Shown here: one piece after another, positions 15,660 to 33,138 of the stretch
Numbering within the stretch: the first letter of the stretch is position 1
Layout of the letters: each line of letters begins with the position of its first letter
Source of the DNA: Hyphomonadaceae bacterium
Lineage (GTDB): Bacteria > Pseudomonadota > Alphaproteobacteria > Caulobacterales > Aquidulcibacteraceae
Length of the DNA stretch: 50,310 nucleotides
Assembly: GCA_019753175.1 (NCBI GenBank)
Contig: JAIELK010000009.1
Span: 1-50,310, forward strand
Direction: 5' to 3'
Translations under genes and position numbers: made by a program
The notes under the pieces: generated by a model
What the model saw: only the letters and a program-made list of their open reading frames with translations
Databases searched by the model: none
Told to the model about the DNA's origin: nothing

Positions 15660-15837
15660 CAATAGACAGAGCTGACGTTTTTCGGGGCCGGCTGTCAAGC
15701 CGTTCCCGCAGGCCCGGCCTCTGGGACAGGCAGCGCGTGGATCGCGCGCCGCGACCGGAGGTATTCCGCCGGCCGGCTGTTCCACGCGCGCTGAAGGGCG
15801 CGCCGGATTGGCCGGCGGCCCAACTGAGGAGACCGCA
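15660..15837 (+). promoter_or_regulatory. Candidate L10 leader upstream of rplJ
   Basis: The 428-bp gap before rplJ has no gene; its second half is highly structured. A 9-bp stem CCGCCGGCC (15766-15774) pairs with GGCCGGCGG (15810-15818), with an inner GCGCG/CGCGC stem, right before the GAGGA ribosome binding site. Further upstream GGCCGG/CCGGCC segments (15689-15719) can pair. In many bacteria the L10-L7/L12 complex binds such a leader to repress its own translation. Structure is seen; the role is inferred. Confidence 0.45.
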
Positions 15838-16353
15838 ATGGATCGTGCTCAGAAGGCCGAAACGGTGGAAGCGCTGAAGGGCGTGTTCGCCGCGGCCGGG
15901 GTAGTGGTCGTCGGCCGCTATTCCGGACTGACCGTTGCGGACATGACGGTGCTGCGCACCCGCCTCCGCAAGGAAGGCGGCGCGCTCAAAGTGGTAAAGA
16001 ACCGGCTGGTGAAACTGGCGATCGACGGCACGGCCAAGGCTGACGCCGCTCCCTTGTTCACCGGCCCAACGGCCATCGCCTACTCCACGGACCCGATCGC
16101 GGCCGCCAAGGTCGCCGTCGCGTACGCCAAGGAAAAGGAACAGTTTGCCATTCTCGGCGGCCTGTTCGGCGATCAGGTGCTCAATAAGGACGGCGTGACC
16201 GCGCTCGCGACCCTGCCGTCCCTGGACGAGCTCCGTGGCAAGCTCCTGGGCCTCATTCAGGCGCCTGCGACGAAAATCGCCGGCGTCCTCGCAGCGCCCG
16301 GCGGCCAGCTGGCCCGCGTGCTCAACGCCTACGCCACAAAGGACGCCGCTTAA
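15838..16353 (+). CDS. rplJ: 50S ribosomal protein L10
   Basis: 171 residues from ATG 15838 (TGAGGAGACCGCA upstream; the longer frame from 15808 is not needed). L10 is the base of the ribosomal stalk, holding L7/L12 dimers on 23S rRNA. Seen: MDRAQKAETVEALKGVF, VVGRYSGLTVADMTVLRTRLR, the RNA-binding KVVKNRLVKLAIDGT, GPTAIAYSTDP, and the C-terminal helix for L12 binding (APGGQLARVLNAYATK). 54 bp to rplL. Confidence 0.97.
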   Translation: MDRAQKAETVEALKGVFAAAGVVVVGRYSGLTVADMTVLRTRLRKEGGALKVVKNRLVKLAIDGTAKADAAPLFTGPTAIAYSTDPIAAAKVAVAYAKEKEQFAILGGLFGDQVLNKDGVTALATLPSLDELRGKLLGLIQAPATKIAGVLAAPGGQLARVLNAYATKDAA

Positions 16354-16407
16354 CCCCGTCGTTTCCGCAATCTCGTTTCAAACCGTTCAATGTCAGGAAC
16401 CACTCAA

Positions 16408-16785
16408 ATGGCAGACCTCAATAAGATCGTCGAAGACCTGTCGAAGCTCACCGTGCTCGAAGCCTCTGAGCTGTCGAAGATGCTGGAAGAGAAGTGGGGC
16501 GTTTCCGCCGCCGCGCCGGTGGCTGTCGCCGCCGCGCCGGCTGCTGGCGCCGCCGCCGCGCCCGCGGAAGAGAAGACCGAATTTACGGTCATGCTCGCCT
16601 CGGCTGGCGACAAGAAGATCGAAGTCATCAAGGAAGTGCGCGTCATTACCGGCCTGGGCCTCAAGGAAGCCAAGGATCTGGTCGAGGGCGCGCCTAAGCC
16701 GGTGAAGGAGGGCGTGAACAAGGCCGATGCCGAAAAGTTCAAGGCTCAACTTGAAAAGGCCGGCGCCAAAGTCGATCTGAAGTAA
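16408..16785 (+). CDS. rplL: 50S ribosomal protein L7/L12
   Basis: 125 residues from ATG 16408 (AGGAACC upstream). The N-terminal dimerisation part ([21 protein letters not shown]) is followed by an Ala/Pro hinge (about 38-55) and the C-terminal factor-binding domain [58 protein letters not shown]. It recruits GTPase translation factors. Same transcript as rplJ; 224 bp to rpoB. Confidence 0.98.
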   Translation: MADLNKIVEDLSKLTVLEASELSKMLEEKWGVSAAAPVAVAAAPAAGAAAAPAEEKTEFTVMLASAGDKKIEVIKEVRVITGLGLKEAKDLVEGAPKPVKEGVNKADAEKFKAQLEKAGAKVDLK

Positions 16786-16803
16786 TTCGCACACACCAGA
16801 ACG

Positions 16804-16830
16804 GGCGCTGGGGCTGTCTTGGACAGCGCC
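16804..16830 (+). promoter_or_regulatory. Hairpin between rplL and rpoB (attenuator or processing site?)
   Basis: GGCGCTG (16804-16810) can pair with CAGCGCC (16824-16830); alternatively GCTGTC with GACAGC inside it. No T-run follows, so full termination is unlikely. In E. coli the equivalent gap holds an attenuator and an RNase III site; a similar role here is inferred only. Confidence 0.35.
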
Positions 16831-17009
16831 GGCGTTCGTTGCTTCGCGCTGCAAGGCGCGGCGAAGCGGGTCCCGTCCCGAGCGCTTCGTAATCGGCCTG
16901 ACGCCGCGCAAGCGGCTAACGGCGGGACGGAACAGGCGGCTCATGTGCCGCGCTGGCGGACCTTATGGCCGGAGGTTCGCTTTGAGCGCGGCGCGCATGG
17001 GGAGAGCAG

Positions 17010-21104
<4,095 letters not shown>

Positions 21105-21107
21105 GAA

Positions 21108-21236
21108 CTCACCCTCTCCCCCTCACGGGGGAGGGGGCAGGGTGAGGAGAGCGGTGAAGGCGCAGCGAGCGCCCTGAACTCCGCCCCCTCATCCGGCCCT
21201 TCGGGCCACTTTCTCCTCTTCGCAGGGGAGAAGGGT
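21108..21236. repeat. REP-like double palindrome between rpoB and rpoC
   Basis: Two imperfect inverted repeats in tandem. The first is CTCACCCT (21108-21115) with AGGGTGAG (21139-21146), with an inner CTCCCC/GGGGAG stem. The second contains GGCCCTTCGGGCC (21195-21207) and TTCTCC...GGGGAGAA (21211-21232). The sequence CCCTCATCCGGCCCTTCGGG is of a type widely scattered between genes in alphaproteobacterial genomes. It is transcribed between rpoB and rpoC and could affect RNA stability. Confidence 0.75.
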
Positions 21237-21265
21237 GAAGCGAAAACAAAGGGAGAATTCCCAGT

Positions 21266-25453
<4,188 letters not shown>

Positions 25454-25484
25454 GTCAGGGAAGGAAACGCTCGCAAGAAGCGCG

Positions 25485-25518
25485 ACGGCCCGGGAGCAAT
25501 CCCGGGCCGTTTTCTTTT
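25485..25518 (+). terminator. Strong intrinsic terminator after rpoC
   Basis: A perfect 11-bp stem ACGGCCCGGGA (25485-25495) with TCCCGGGCCGT (25500-25510), GCAA tetraloop, then TTTCTTTT. It ends the rplJ-rplL-rpoB-rpoC transcript just before the convergent receptor gene. Confidence 0.93.
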
Positions 25519-25523
25519 GGGCG

Positions 25524-27701
25524 TCACTGCATCGGGATCGGCGGCCCGCTCGGCGACTGCTCCTGCGGCGGGCGCTGCGGGCCAGCGCCGAATTGGTAGG
25601 TGAGGGCGAGGCGGATACGCGTGCCTGCGCCGCGGAACTCGGTGCGTTCGAAGTAATCGTCGGTGGTGGTTTCGGTGACTTGGTCCGTGCTGTCGAGCAA
25701 ATCGTGGATCATCAGCACGCCCTGCAGACGAGGCGCCAACCGACGCCGCCAGGTGAAATTCGCCATGACGAATTCGTCGGTGATGCTCTGAAGGCCGTGT
25801 CTCGGACCCTGGAAACGCAGTTCGAACTGAAGCTGATTGGCGCCGACCGCGTCCTGGCGGGGGTCGCGATAGTCGAGCTGAGCGACGCCGTCATATTCGA
25901 ATTCGGTGCGGCGTTCGATAACGCCGCCGCTTAAGAAATCGAACTCTCGGCTGAGCGCGTTGGCGCTGAGCGAATAGCGCCAGCGATCGCTGAGTGGGCC
26001 GCGCAGCAGGGCCTGCAGGCCGCGTTGCTCGCTCGTACCGGCATTTACTGGCGTAGTCAGGATAATCCCGCCGGCGGTGACTTCGGTGAATTGCGAAACG
26101 GTGTTTTCGCTTACGCGGTCGAAGAGCGTGACGCTGAAGCTTCTGCCGCGGCGCTGATAGGCGAAATTGGCCTCATAGGCGTCGGTGGTCGTGGGATCGA
26201 GAGCCGGATTGCCGGCCGTGGCCCGATTGACGTCGACGAACCGCAGCGCCGGATCGAGCTGCTGAAAGCCTGGCCGCTGGATGCGGCTGGTGTAGCTGAG
26301 GTCGATGTCGATGTTTTCCGTCACGGCGCGCCGGATGTGGATGCTGGGAAACAGACGCGGATCTTCTGTGTCGGTTTCCAATCCGCCCGAGACCACTTCG
26401 CGCCGGTAGTGCTCAGCGCGAACCCCCGGCTGCCACGTCCAGTCGCCGGTCTCGAATTGATAGGTGACGTAGCCAGCCAGCGTCTGCGCAATGCCGTCGA
26501 GTTCGGCGTCAAAAGCCGGCGGACTGGCGCCTGCGATCAGGTCCAGCGCGTTCGCGATGGCCTGATCGGATTGCTCGAACGCCGCGCCGAACGTGAGGAA
26601 TCGCTCGCCTGGCCGTGGCTGTTCGATATCGAGCTTGATGTTGATCCCGGCCGTGTTCTGCTCGGAGAGCGTTGCATATTGGCTGAGCGGGCCGCCGCCG
26701 GCCGGCGCCGTCGAAAACGCCGTCTCGGAAGAGTTTTCAAACCGGCTAAATGCGGCGTTGAACCGGATCAACTCACGCGGCGCGTCGCCATTTTGCTGGA
26801 CGTCAAAGGTGAGCTGCCGGTTCTCGTTCGAACTGGCTGTGACCGAGTTTCGTGTCGCGATCGGTCCGCCAGAATTGGCGAGTTCGGAGGCCTGCTCCTG
26901 ATCGACATTGAATGCACCACCGTCCAGCGAGACGCTTAGCCGCCGCCGCTCGTCAGGCCGATAGGCAACCTGCATACGGCTTGCGTACCAACCGTCGAAC
27001 GCGAAATTGCGCTGGCCCAGCTCCGTCGTGAGCGGACCCGCCGGCAAGTCCTCGCGCTCGCGTGTCAGTTCGCTGTCGCGCGAGCCGCTGTGGACGCCAA
27101 CCTGGCCGCTCAAAGCCCACGGCCCCCGCGACCAGCTCGGCGCGACCCCAAGATGGTATCCGCCGACATCGTCGGCGCTCGCCTGCAGCGTGCCGCTGAA
27201 GCCGGATTCGAAGCGGTTGCGGGTGATGATGTTGATGATGCCGCCGGAGGCCTGGGCCGAGTATTGCGCCGACGGATTGGTGATGACTTCGATGCGTTCG
27301 ACATCGCTTCCGGGCAGGCCGCGCAGCACCTGTTCGAGATTTGCGCCCGGGACGGGCTGACCGTTGATTTGAATGGTGACGTTCGAGGCGCCGAGCAGCG
27401 TGACAGCGCCGGACGGTGCAACGCTGACGGATGGAATGCGCCCCAGGACGTCGAACATGTTAGTGCTCTGCGCGGCGGGATCGTCGCGGAGCGTGTATGT
27501 GCGGCGGTCGATGCGGATCTGATCGCCAGGCGCCAGGACCACAATCGGATCCTCCTCATCGACGTCAGCTTCGCTTGTGGCGCTCGCCGGGGGCGTGGCG
27601 CTGCGATCGGGCGCTTGAGGGGAGGGCGGCGGCGCCCGCTGGGCGTGGGCCGCGGCGGCGGTCGCCGCAAGCACCGTGGCGGCCAGCAACACCACTCTCA
27701 T
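25524..27701 (-). CDS. TonB-dependent outer-membrane receptor
   Basis: 725 residues from ATG 27701 (GGAGAGACCTC upstream; the longer frame to 27773 is rejected). Signal peptide about 1-21 (ends AHA), a Pro/Ser-rich stretch, a possible TonB box (EDPIVVLA), then a plug domain: DVLGRIPSVSVAPSGAVTLLG, NVTIQINGQPVPGANLEQVL, DVERIEVITNPSAQYSAQASGG, INIITR. The rest is a long beta-barrel with many Tyr/Arg strands and a C-terminal LALTYQFGAG segment. Such receptors import siderophores, vitamins or glycans using TonB energy. This subtype (outer membrane beta-barrel family) gives no clue to the ligand, and no partner transporter is adjacent. Confidence 0.9.
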   Translation of the reverse strand: MRVVLLAATVLAATAAAAHAQRAPPPSPQAPDRSATPPASATSEADVDEEDPIVVLAPGDQIRIDRRTYTLRDDPAAQSTNMFDVLGRIPSVSVAPSGAVTLLGASNVTIQINGQPVPGANLEQVLRGLPGSDVERIEVITNPSAQYSAQASGGIINIITRNRFESGFSGTLQASADDVGGYHLGVAPSWSRGPWALSGQVGVHSGSRDSELTREREDLPAGPLTTELGQRNFAFDGWYASRMQVAYRPDERRRLSVSLDGGAFNVDQEQASELANSGGPIATRNSVTASSNENRQLTFDVQQNGDAPRELIRFNAAFSRFENSSETAFSTAPAGGGPLSQYATLSEQNTAGINIKLDIEQPRPGERFLTFGAAFEQSDQAIANALDLIAGASPPAFDAELDGIAQTLAGYVTYQFETGDWTWQPGVRAEHYRREVVSGGLETDTEDPRLFPSIHIRRAVTENIDIDLSYTSRIQRPGFQQLDPALRFVDVNRATAGNPALDPTTTDAYEANFAYQRRGRSFSVTLFDRVSENTVSQFTEVTAGGIILTTPVNAGTSEQRGLQALLRGPLSDRWRYSLSANALSREFDFLSGGVIERRTEFEYDGVAQLDYRDPRQDAVGANQLQFELRFQGPRHGLQSITDEFVMANFTWRRRLAPRLQGVLMIHDLLDSTDQVTETTTDDYFERTEFRGAGTRIRLALTYQFGAGPQRPPQEQSPSGPPIPMQ

Positions 27702-27899
27702 GAGGTCTCTCCGTTCATTGCCGGGGCGATCAGCCGCTCGCAATCCGCAAAGGACATGCGTCGAATCAAGCAAAAGCGCGATAAGCGCAGGAAACTATGT
27801 CGTTGCCTCTTTTTGTCTTGTCAAAGTGTGACGGACGCGATTGGAAGACGCAGTTCTTGTCCGCCCTGTGGTTCTTTCGCGCCGGCAAGCCAGGAGTGA

Positions 27900-29105
<1,206 letters not shown>

Positions 29106-29191
29106 GCCGGTAACCTTCCATTTACCACAAATCACCGACCTTCCGCGCGCACACTTGCGGATGCGATCCGTTCTCGACGGGAGGCATGTGC

Positions 29192-29440
29192 ATGCGAAAG
29201 TACAGGGCGTTGCAACATCACCTCGAACGTCGCCGGGGCCGTCCGGAAATGCTCACGTTCGAGGACATAGAGGCTATCATCGGCAAGCAATTGCCGAAGA
29301 GCGCGATTGTTCATCGCTCTTTTTGGGCCAACGACAACGAGGGCTACCACTCGCACGCGCGCGCGTGGATGGGGGCCGGCTATCGCGTCGCTTATGTCGA
29401 CCGCGAGCAGAAAGTCGTTCGCTTCGAGCGCACGCGCTAA
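29192..29440 (+). CDS. Small conserved protein, DUF7662-like
   Basis: 82 residues from ATG 29192 (GGGAGG seven bases upstream; ATG 29186 is too close). Pattern: KYRALQHHLERR, LTFEDIEAIIGKQLPKSA, HRSFWANDNEGYHSHARAWMGAGYRV. The LTFEDIE..IG.LP.SA and WWAND..HS.A.AW..AG layout matches a widespread small family (DUF7662 as I recall) found near restriction or regulatory genes as well as alone. No catalytic site evident. The neighbours do not explain it. Confidence 0.72.
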   Translation: MRKYRALQHHLERRRGRPEMLTFEDIEAIIGKQLPKSAIVHRSFWANDNEGYHSHARAWMGAGYRVAYVDREQKVVRFERTR

Positions 29441-29478
29441 GCGGCATTGGCTGCTCTCGACAGTCCAGGGCGGTGGTT

Positions 29479-29658
29479 GTGATTGGGCGCTGTCTTGCTA
29501 CGCTCGCCGTGGCAGTGTTCGCTTTGAGCGGGTGCGCAACCCTCATGGAGAGCGCCTACGACGAGCAGGCGCGCGCCGAATGCGAACAACGTCGTCCGGC
29601 CGAACGCAGCGGCTGTCTCGATGACGTGGACCAGCACAGGCGCGAACGCGGCCAGTGA
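29479..29658 (+). CDS. Small lipoprotein, 59 residues
   Basis: GTG at 29479 with AGGG eight bases upstream; GTG 29473 is too close. The signal IGRCLATLAVAVFALSGCAT has a textbook lipobox (LSGC), followed by a short Glu/Arg/Cys-containing hydrophilic part (MESAYDEQARAECEQRRPAERSGCLDDVDQHRRERGQ in segments). Two further Cys residues could form a disulfide. Its stop is immediately next to the stop of the convergent DUF2235 gene. Confidence 0.72.
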   Translation: MIGRCLATLAVAVFALSGCATLMESAYDEQARAECEQRRPAERSGCLDDVDQHRRERGQ

Positions 29659-30783
29659 TCAGAGAGCAAGCGCGCGGATGACGTGCGCAAGCGTCTCGCG
29701 CCGCCACTGCACTTCGCGGCCGACGCCATTCAGATAGGGCCGGTTCTCGCGCATGCGTTTGACGGCGCCGTCGCTGACGTCGTGCGCTTCGCGCGGCAGC
29801 CCCTCCTTGCGCGGGCCTTGACCGCGCAACTTCATGATCCAGTTGTCGCGGTCCGAGTTCCGGAGCGGGCCTTCGTGCGGGCGCGCATTCGCCGCCGCCC
29901 GCGCCAGATGTCCCTTGGCGTCGTCGAACACGAGGCCGGCGCGCTCTGCGCCCTCGGCGATCCAGAGCAAGGCGGCGTCGGACAGTTGCCGGTGCAGGCC
30001 GCCGCCGCCGACCGAGCCGTGGTCGCCCGGAAACCAGACCTGTTCGATGCGCCGCTCACCGTGCAGAGCATTGATTGCGGCCACGCTCTCTTCTGTCCAG
30101 GGCGCGGGAGCAAACACCGTTCGCGTTTCGTCAATAGCGAGCGCGTGCCGCGCGCGCACAACAGCTTTAGACAAGTTTGCGTCGTGAAATCGGAAGTCGC
30201 GGTTGATCACCGACGAGAAGGGGATGCGTTCGGGCACGCCCAGTGCGCCAACCGTGTCCCACACGCCAAGATAAGCGACGCGCAGCATGCGCGGCTGCTC
30301 ATGGACCGCAGGCGCCTGCTTGGTGATGAGAGCTTCGTCGACGAAAGCTGCAGCGTACTTGTCGCGAAACTCCTTGGCGGCGGACGAGTCCGGCGTGGCG
30401 TCGCGGAGTCGGTAGATCGCCATCGCTTCGTCCATGCGTCCGCAATGCTCGCGCTTCAGCACGCCGCATTTTCGGATAAGCCCGCATAAGCTTCGCGCGG
30501 TGTAAGCGCCGCGGCTGAAGCCGAACAAATAGATTTCGTCTCCTGGTTCGTAGTGGGTGCTCAAAGCGTCATACGCTTCGAGCACTTTCTCATTTAGGCC
30601 GCGTCCCCAGACCCCGCCGGTGAGCTTGTTCTCCTCGACGCCTACGCCGCTCAGATAACGAGCATGCTGGGTGACGTCCGCCGCCTGCTTGGCGATGCTC
30701 TCGTACAGCCAATAGACGTTGGTGGGATTCGGGTCGTTGGGGTCGTTCCAGGTCCCATCGCAGAAGATCGCAATGCGTTTCAT
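29659..30783 (-). CDS. DUF2235 alpha/beta hydrolase (Tle1-type phospholipase fold)
   Basis: 374 residues. It begins MKRIAIFCDGTWNDPNDPNP and TNVYWLYESI, typical of DUF2235, with YLSGVG and the nucleophile elbow LFGFSRGAYTARSL (Ser90 in GFSRG). Further conserved parts: VAYLGVWDTVGALG, RARHALAIDETR, EQVWFPGDHGSVGGG with a His likely in the catalytic triad. Members include T6SS Tle1 phospholipases, but this protein has no VgrG or Hcp neighbours, no signal peptide and no membrane segment, so a cytosolic lipase or esterase role is as likely. Confidence 0.9.
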   Translation of the reverse strand: MKRIAIFCDGTWNDPNDPNPTNVYWLYESIAKQAADVTQHARYLSGVGVEENKLTGGVWGRGLNEKVLEAYDALSTHYEPGDEIYLFGFSRGAYTARSLCGLIRKCGVLKREHCGRMDEAMAIYRLRDATPDSSAAKEFRDKYAAAFVDEALITKQAPAVHEQPRMLRVAYLGVWDTVGALGVPERIPFSSVINRDFRFHDANLSKAVVRARHALAIDETRTVFAPAPWTEESVAAINALHGERRIEQVWFPGDHGSVGGGGLHRQLSDAALLWIAEGAERAGLVFDDAKGHLARAAANARPHEGPLRNSDRDNWIMKLRGQGPRKEGLPREAHDVSDGAVKRMRENRPYLNGVGREVQWRRETLAHVIRALAL

Positions 30784-30887
30784 GAGTTTGCCTGCCTTCG
30801 CGCCGGTAGCGCATCCATCTGCGCTGCGCTAGCATTGTAACGCCAGCTTCAAGGGCGCGGATGAGACGCGTCTTGTAGGAGGGATAG

Positions 30888-31457
30888 ATGATGCGCGCGG
30901 CGATGTTCTCGACTTTGCTTTTGCTCGCGGCTTGCGAGGGCGCCGATGCGCCAGCGGGGGACGAAGCCCGCCAGGCGGCTCCTCCGGGCGGCTACACCAT
31001 GGAAATCCGGGCCGGGGAGGCTGAGCAGACCTATCTCGTGATTGCTCCTGACGGGCGCACCGTCGGCGCGCGCTCGGCCGAAGGCGTCTCGGCCCTGATG
31101 GATGGAGAGCGTGCTCGTTCGCTCGCCGCGTCGACGCCGCCGCAGGGGGAGGAAACGCCGGACGTGATGTCGCTGCGCTTGCCCGGCTTCGAGATGAGTG
31201 TTGGCGGCAGCGAGAGCGGCGCCAATGGCGAAAATGGGCGCGTCAACATCGCGATTGGCGGCGGCGATGGACAACGCATCGAGGTGAGGGCCGATGAAGG
31301 CGGCCCTGGAGACGCCGACGATCGCGCTTACGTCCGCATTACGGGAGCGGATGAAACGGCGGTGCGCGAGTTTATCGCCGAGGCCGACAAGCTGTCGCCA
31401 AGTGTGCAAGCTCAGATGCTCGCGGAGCTGGGGATCTCAGAATCGGCGGCGCAATAG
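30888..31457 (+). CDS. Hypothetical lipoprotein
   Basis: 189 residues; TAGGAGGGATAG gives a strong ribosome binding site. Signal MMRAAMFSTLLLLAAC with lipobox LAAC at Cys16. The mature part is acidic with short segments of beta character (YTMEIRAGEAEQTYLVIAPDG, VNIAIGGGDGQRIEVRAD, AYVRITGADETAVREFI) and a helical end. No family recognised. Probably held at the outer membrane on the periplasmic side. Convergent with the EVE gene; stops are adjacent. Confidence 0.72.
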   Translation: MMRAAMFSTLLLLAACEGADAPAGDEARQAAPPGGYTMEIRAGEAEQTYLVIAPDGRTVGARSAEGVSALMDGERARSLAASTPPQGEETPDVMSLRLPGFEMSVGGSESGANGENGRVNIAIGGGDGQRIEVRADEGGPGDADDRAYVRITGADETAVREFIAEADKLSPSVQAQMLAELGISESAAQ

Positions 31458-31868
31458 TTACTTCAGCCCGCCAAGCTTTCGGATGTGCTTCCACTCGTCG
31501 CTGGTGACGGGTTGCACGGAGAGCCGTGAGTTCTTCACCAGCACCATGTTGGCGAGGGCCTTGTCCGCTTTGATCGCCGCGAGCGCGACCGGCGCCTTGA
31601 GCGGCTCGACGGCCTTTAGATCAACGCAGACGAACGCGCCGCTTGCGTCCGTGGGGTCGGCGTAGGCTTCTCGCACGATCTCGCTGACGCCGATAATCTC
31701 TTTGCCTTCGCCCGAATGGTAGAAGAAGGCGCGATCGCCTTTCTTCATCGCCTTCAGGTGCGCTTTGGCCTGGTGATTGCGCACGCCTGTCCAGGCGTCA
31801 GCGCCCTTCTTGACGTGTTGATCCCAGGACCAGGTTCCAGGTTCGCTCTTGACAAGCCAGTACGCCAT
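31458..31868 (-). CDS. EVE-domain protein
   Basis: 136 residues from ATG 31868. Pattern of EVE (PUA-like) proteins: MAYWLVKSEPGTWSWDQ, WTGVRNHQAKAHLKAMKKGDRAFFYHS, KEIIGVSEIVREAYADPTD, FVCVDLKAVEPL, and LVKNSRLSVQPVTSDEW. The EVE pocket binds modified bases; in bacteria many examples occur in RNA or DNA modification and defence contexts, others as single housekeeping genes. It is downstream of the methyltransferase (7-bp gap), so the two are likely one transcript. Confidence 0.92.
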   Translation of the reverse strand: MAYWLVKSEPGTWSWDQHVKKGADAWTGVRNHQAKAHLKAMKKGDRAFFYHSGEGKEIIGVSEIVREAYADPTDASGAFVCVDLKAVEPLKAPVALAAIKADKALANMVLVKNSRLSVQPVTSDEWKHIRKLGGLK

Positions 31869-31875
31869 TGTCGTC

Positions 31876-32937
31876 TCACGCGCGCGCTTCGAACACCAGA
31901 TTGAACGGCGTCTCCGCAGCGCGGCGGAACTTACTGAAGCCTGCTTGTTTGACAACCTTCTTGAGCCGGGCTTCGCCGGCCTGTGCGCCCAGTCCCATGC
32001 CGACCTCCTGGCTGAGCGAAGCCGGCGTGCAGATCATCGTCGACGCGGCGTAATACACGCGGCCGATCGGATTCAGATTGTCCTTCAAATCGTCATTCGC
32101 GTACGGCTCGACAATCATCCAGGCGCCGCCGTCGGCAAGGCTCTTACGCACGTGCTCGCCAGCGCCGACCGGATCGCCCATGTCGTGCAGGCAGTCGAAG
32201 AACGCCACCAAGTCATAACCCAGTGCGGGATATTCCTTTGCGCTCGCTTGCTCGAACTTGATGCGCTTGCTGACGCCTGCGTCCTTCGCGAGTTGCTTGG
32301 CGCGAGCGATCGAAGGGCCATGATAGTCGTAGCCATAGAAAGACGACTTTGGAAACGCGAGCGCCATGAGGATGGTGGACGCGCCGTGCCCACAGCCAAC
32401 GTCGGCGACTTTCGCGCCTCTCTCGAGCTTGTCCTTCACGCCCTTTAGAGCCGGAATCCATTGGGTCACGAGATGTGCGTTGTAACCGGGACGAAAGAAC
32501 CGCTCCGTGCCGCGAAAAAGGCACGTCGAGTGCTCATGCCAACCGACGCCCTTTCCTGACTTGAACGCCTCGGCAATCTTCGGCTCATCGAGCCACATCG
32601 CCTGCGCCACCTCGAAGGCGCCAGCGAAGAAGCCTTGGCCGCCCTCGTCCGCGAACGCCGCCTTTTGTTCGCGCGAGAGCTTAAATTTTCTGCTCTTTGG
32701 ATTGTATTCGACATAGCCTGCCGCCGCCTGCGCTGACAGCCATTCGCGCAGATAGCGCTCGTTGAGACCGGTCTTGTCGGCGAGGTCTTGCGGCGTCACC
32801 GCCTTGCCGTCGGCCATGGCCTTGTAGATGCCGAGCCGGTCGCCGAGCAGCACCAGCGCCGCGCTCGCGGCTGCGCCGAGATCGCCAACCAGTTTGCCCA
32901 GCAGGGCGTTCATCTTGTCGGGATCGGCTGTCTTCAT
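31876..32937 (-). CDS. Class I SAM-dependent methyltransferase with winged-helix N-terminus
   Basis: 353 residues from ATG 32937 (GAGGGGG upstream). The N-terminal part (about 20-90) is a winged-helix-like region as in O-methyltransferases (LVLLGDRLGIYKAM, PQDLADKTGLNERYLREWLSAQAAAGYV). The C-terminal Rossmann fold has the SAM motif VADVGCGHG (177-185), then YDYHGPSIARAKQLAKDAGV and LVAFFDCLHDMGDPVGAGEHVRKSLADGG. Acceptor unknown. It pairs with the EVE gene and is divergent from the ABC transporter genes. Confidence 0.9.
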   Translation of the reverse strand: MKTADPDKMNALLGKLVGDLGAAASAALVLLGDRLGIYKAMADGKAVTPQDLADKTGLNERYLREWLSAQAAAGYVEYNPKSRKFKLSREQKAAFADEGGQGFFAGAFEVAQAMWLDEPKIAEAFKSGKGVGWHEHSTCLFRGTERFFRPGYNAHLVTQWIPALKGVKDKLERGAKVADVGCGHGASTILMALAFPKSSFYGYDYHGPSIARAKQLAKDAGVSKRIKFEQASAKEYPALGYDLVAFFDCLHDMGDPVGAGEHVRKSLADGGAWMIVEPYANDDLKDNLNPIGRVYYAASTMICTPASLSQEVGMGLGAQAGEARLKKVVKQAGFSKFRRAAETPFNLVFEARA

Positions 32938-33138
32938 CGCTACCCCCTCGCGTGCCCGAGCTAACGCCTCCCTTTTGAGCTTCGCAAGCGCAGGCGGAGT
33001 AAACTTTTGTTCGCATTGCGCGCCGCGCCCCCTTCGCCAACGAGACGAAAAAGCGATCACTGGCGACAGCTCGTCGCCGGTTGCAGCTGTTGCCGGGGTC
33101 TTTGCTTGATCTTGGGCGTCATCGCCCTAACGTTGCCG

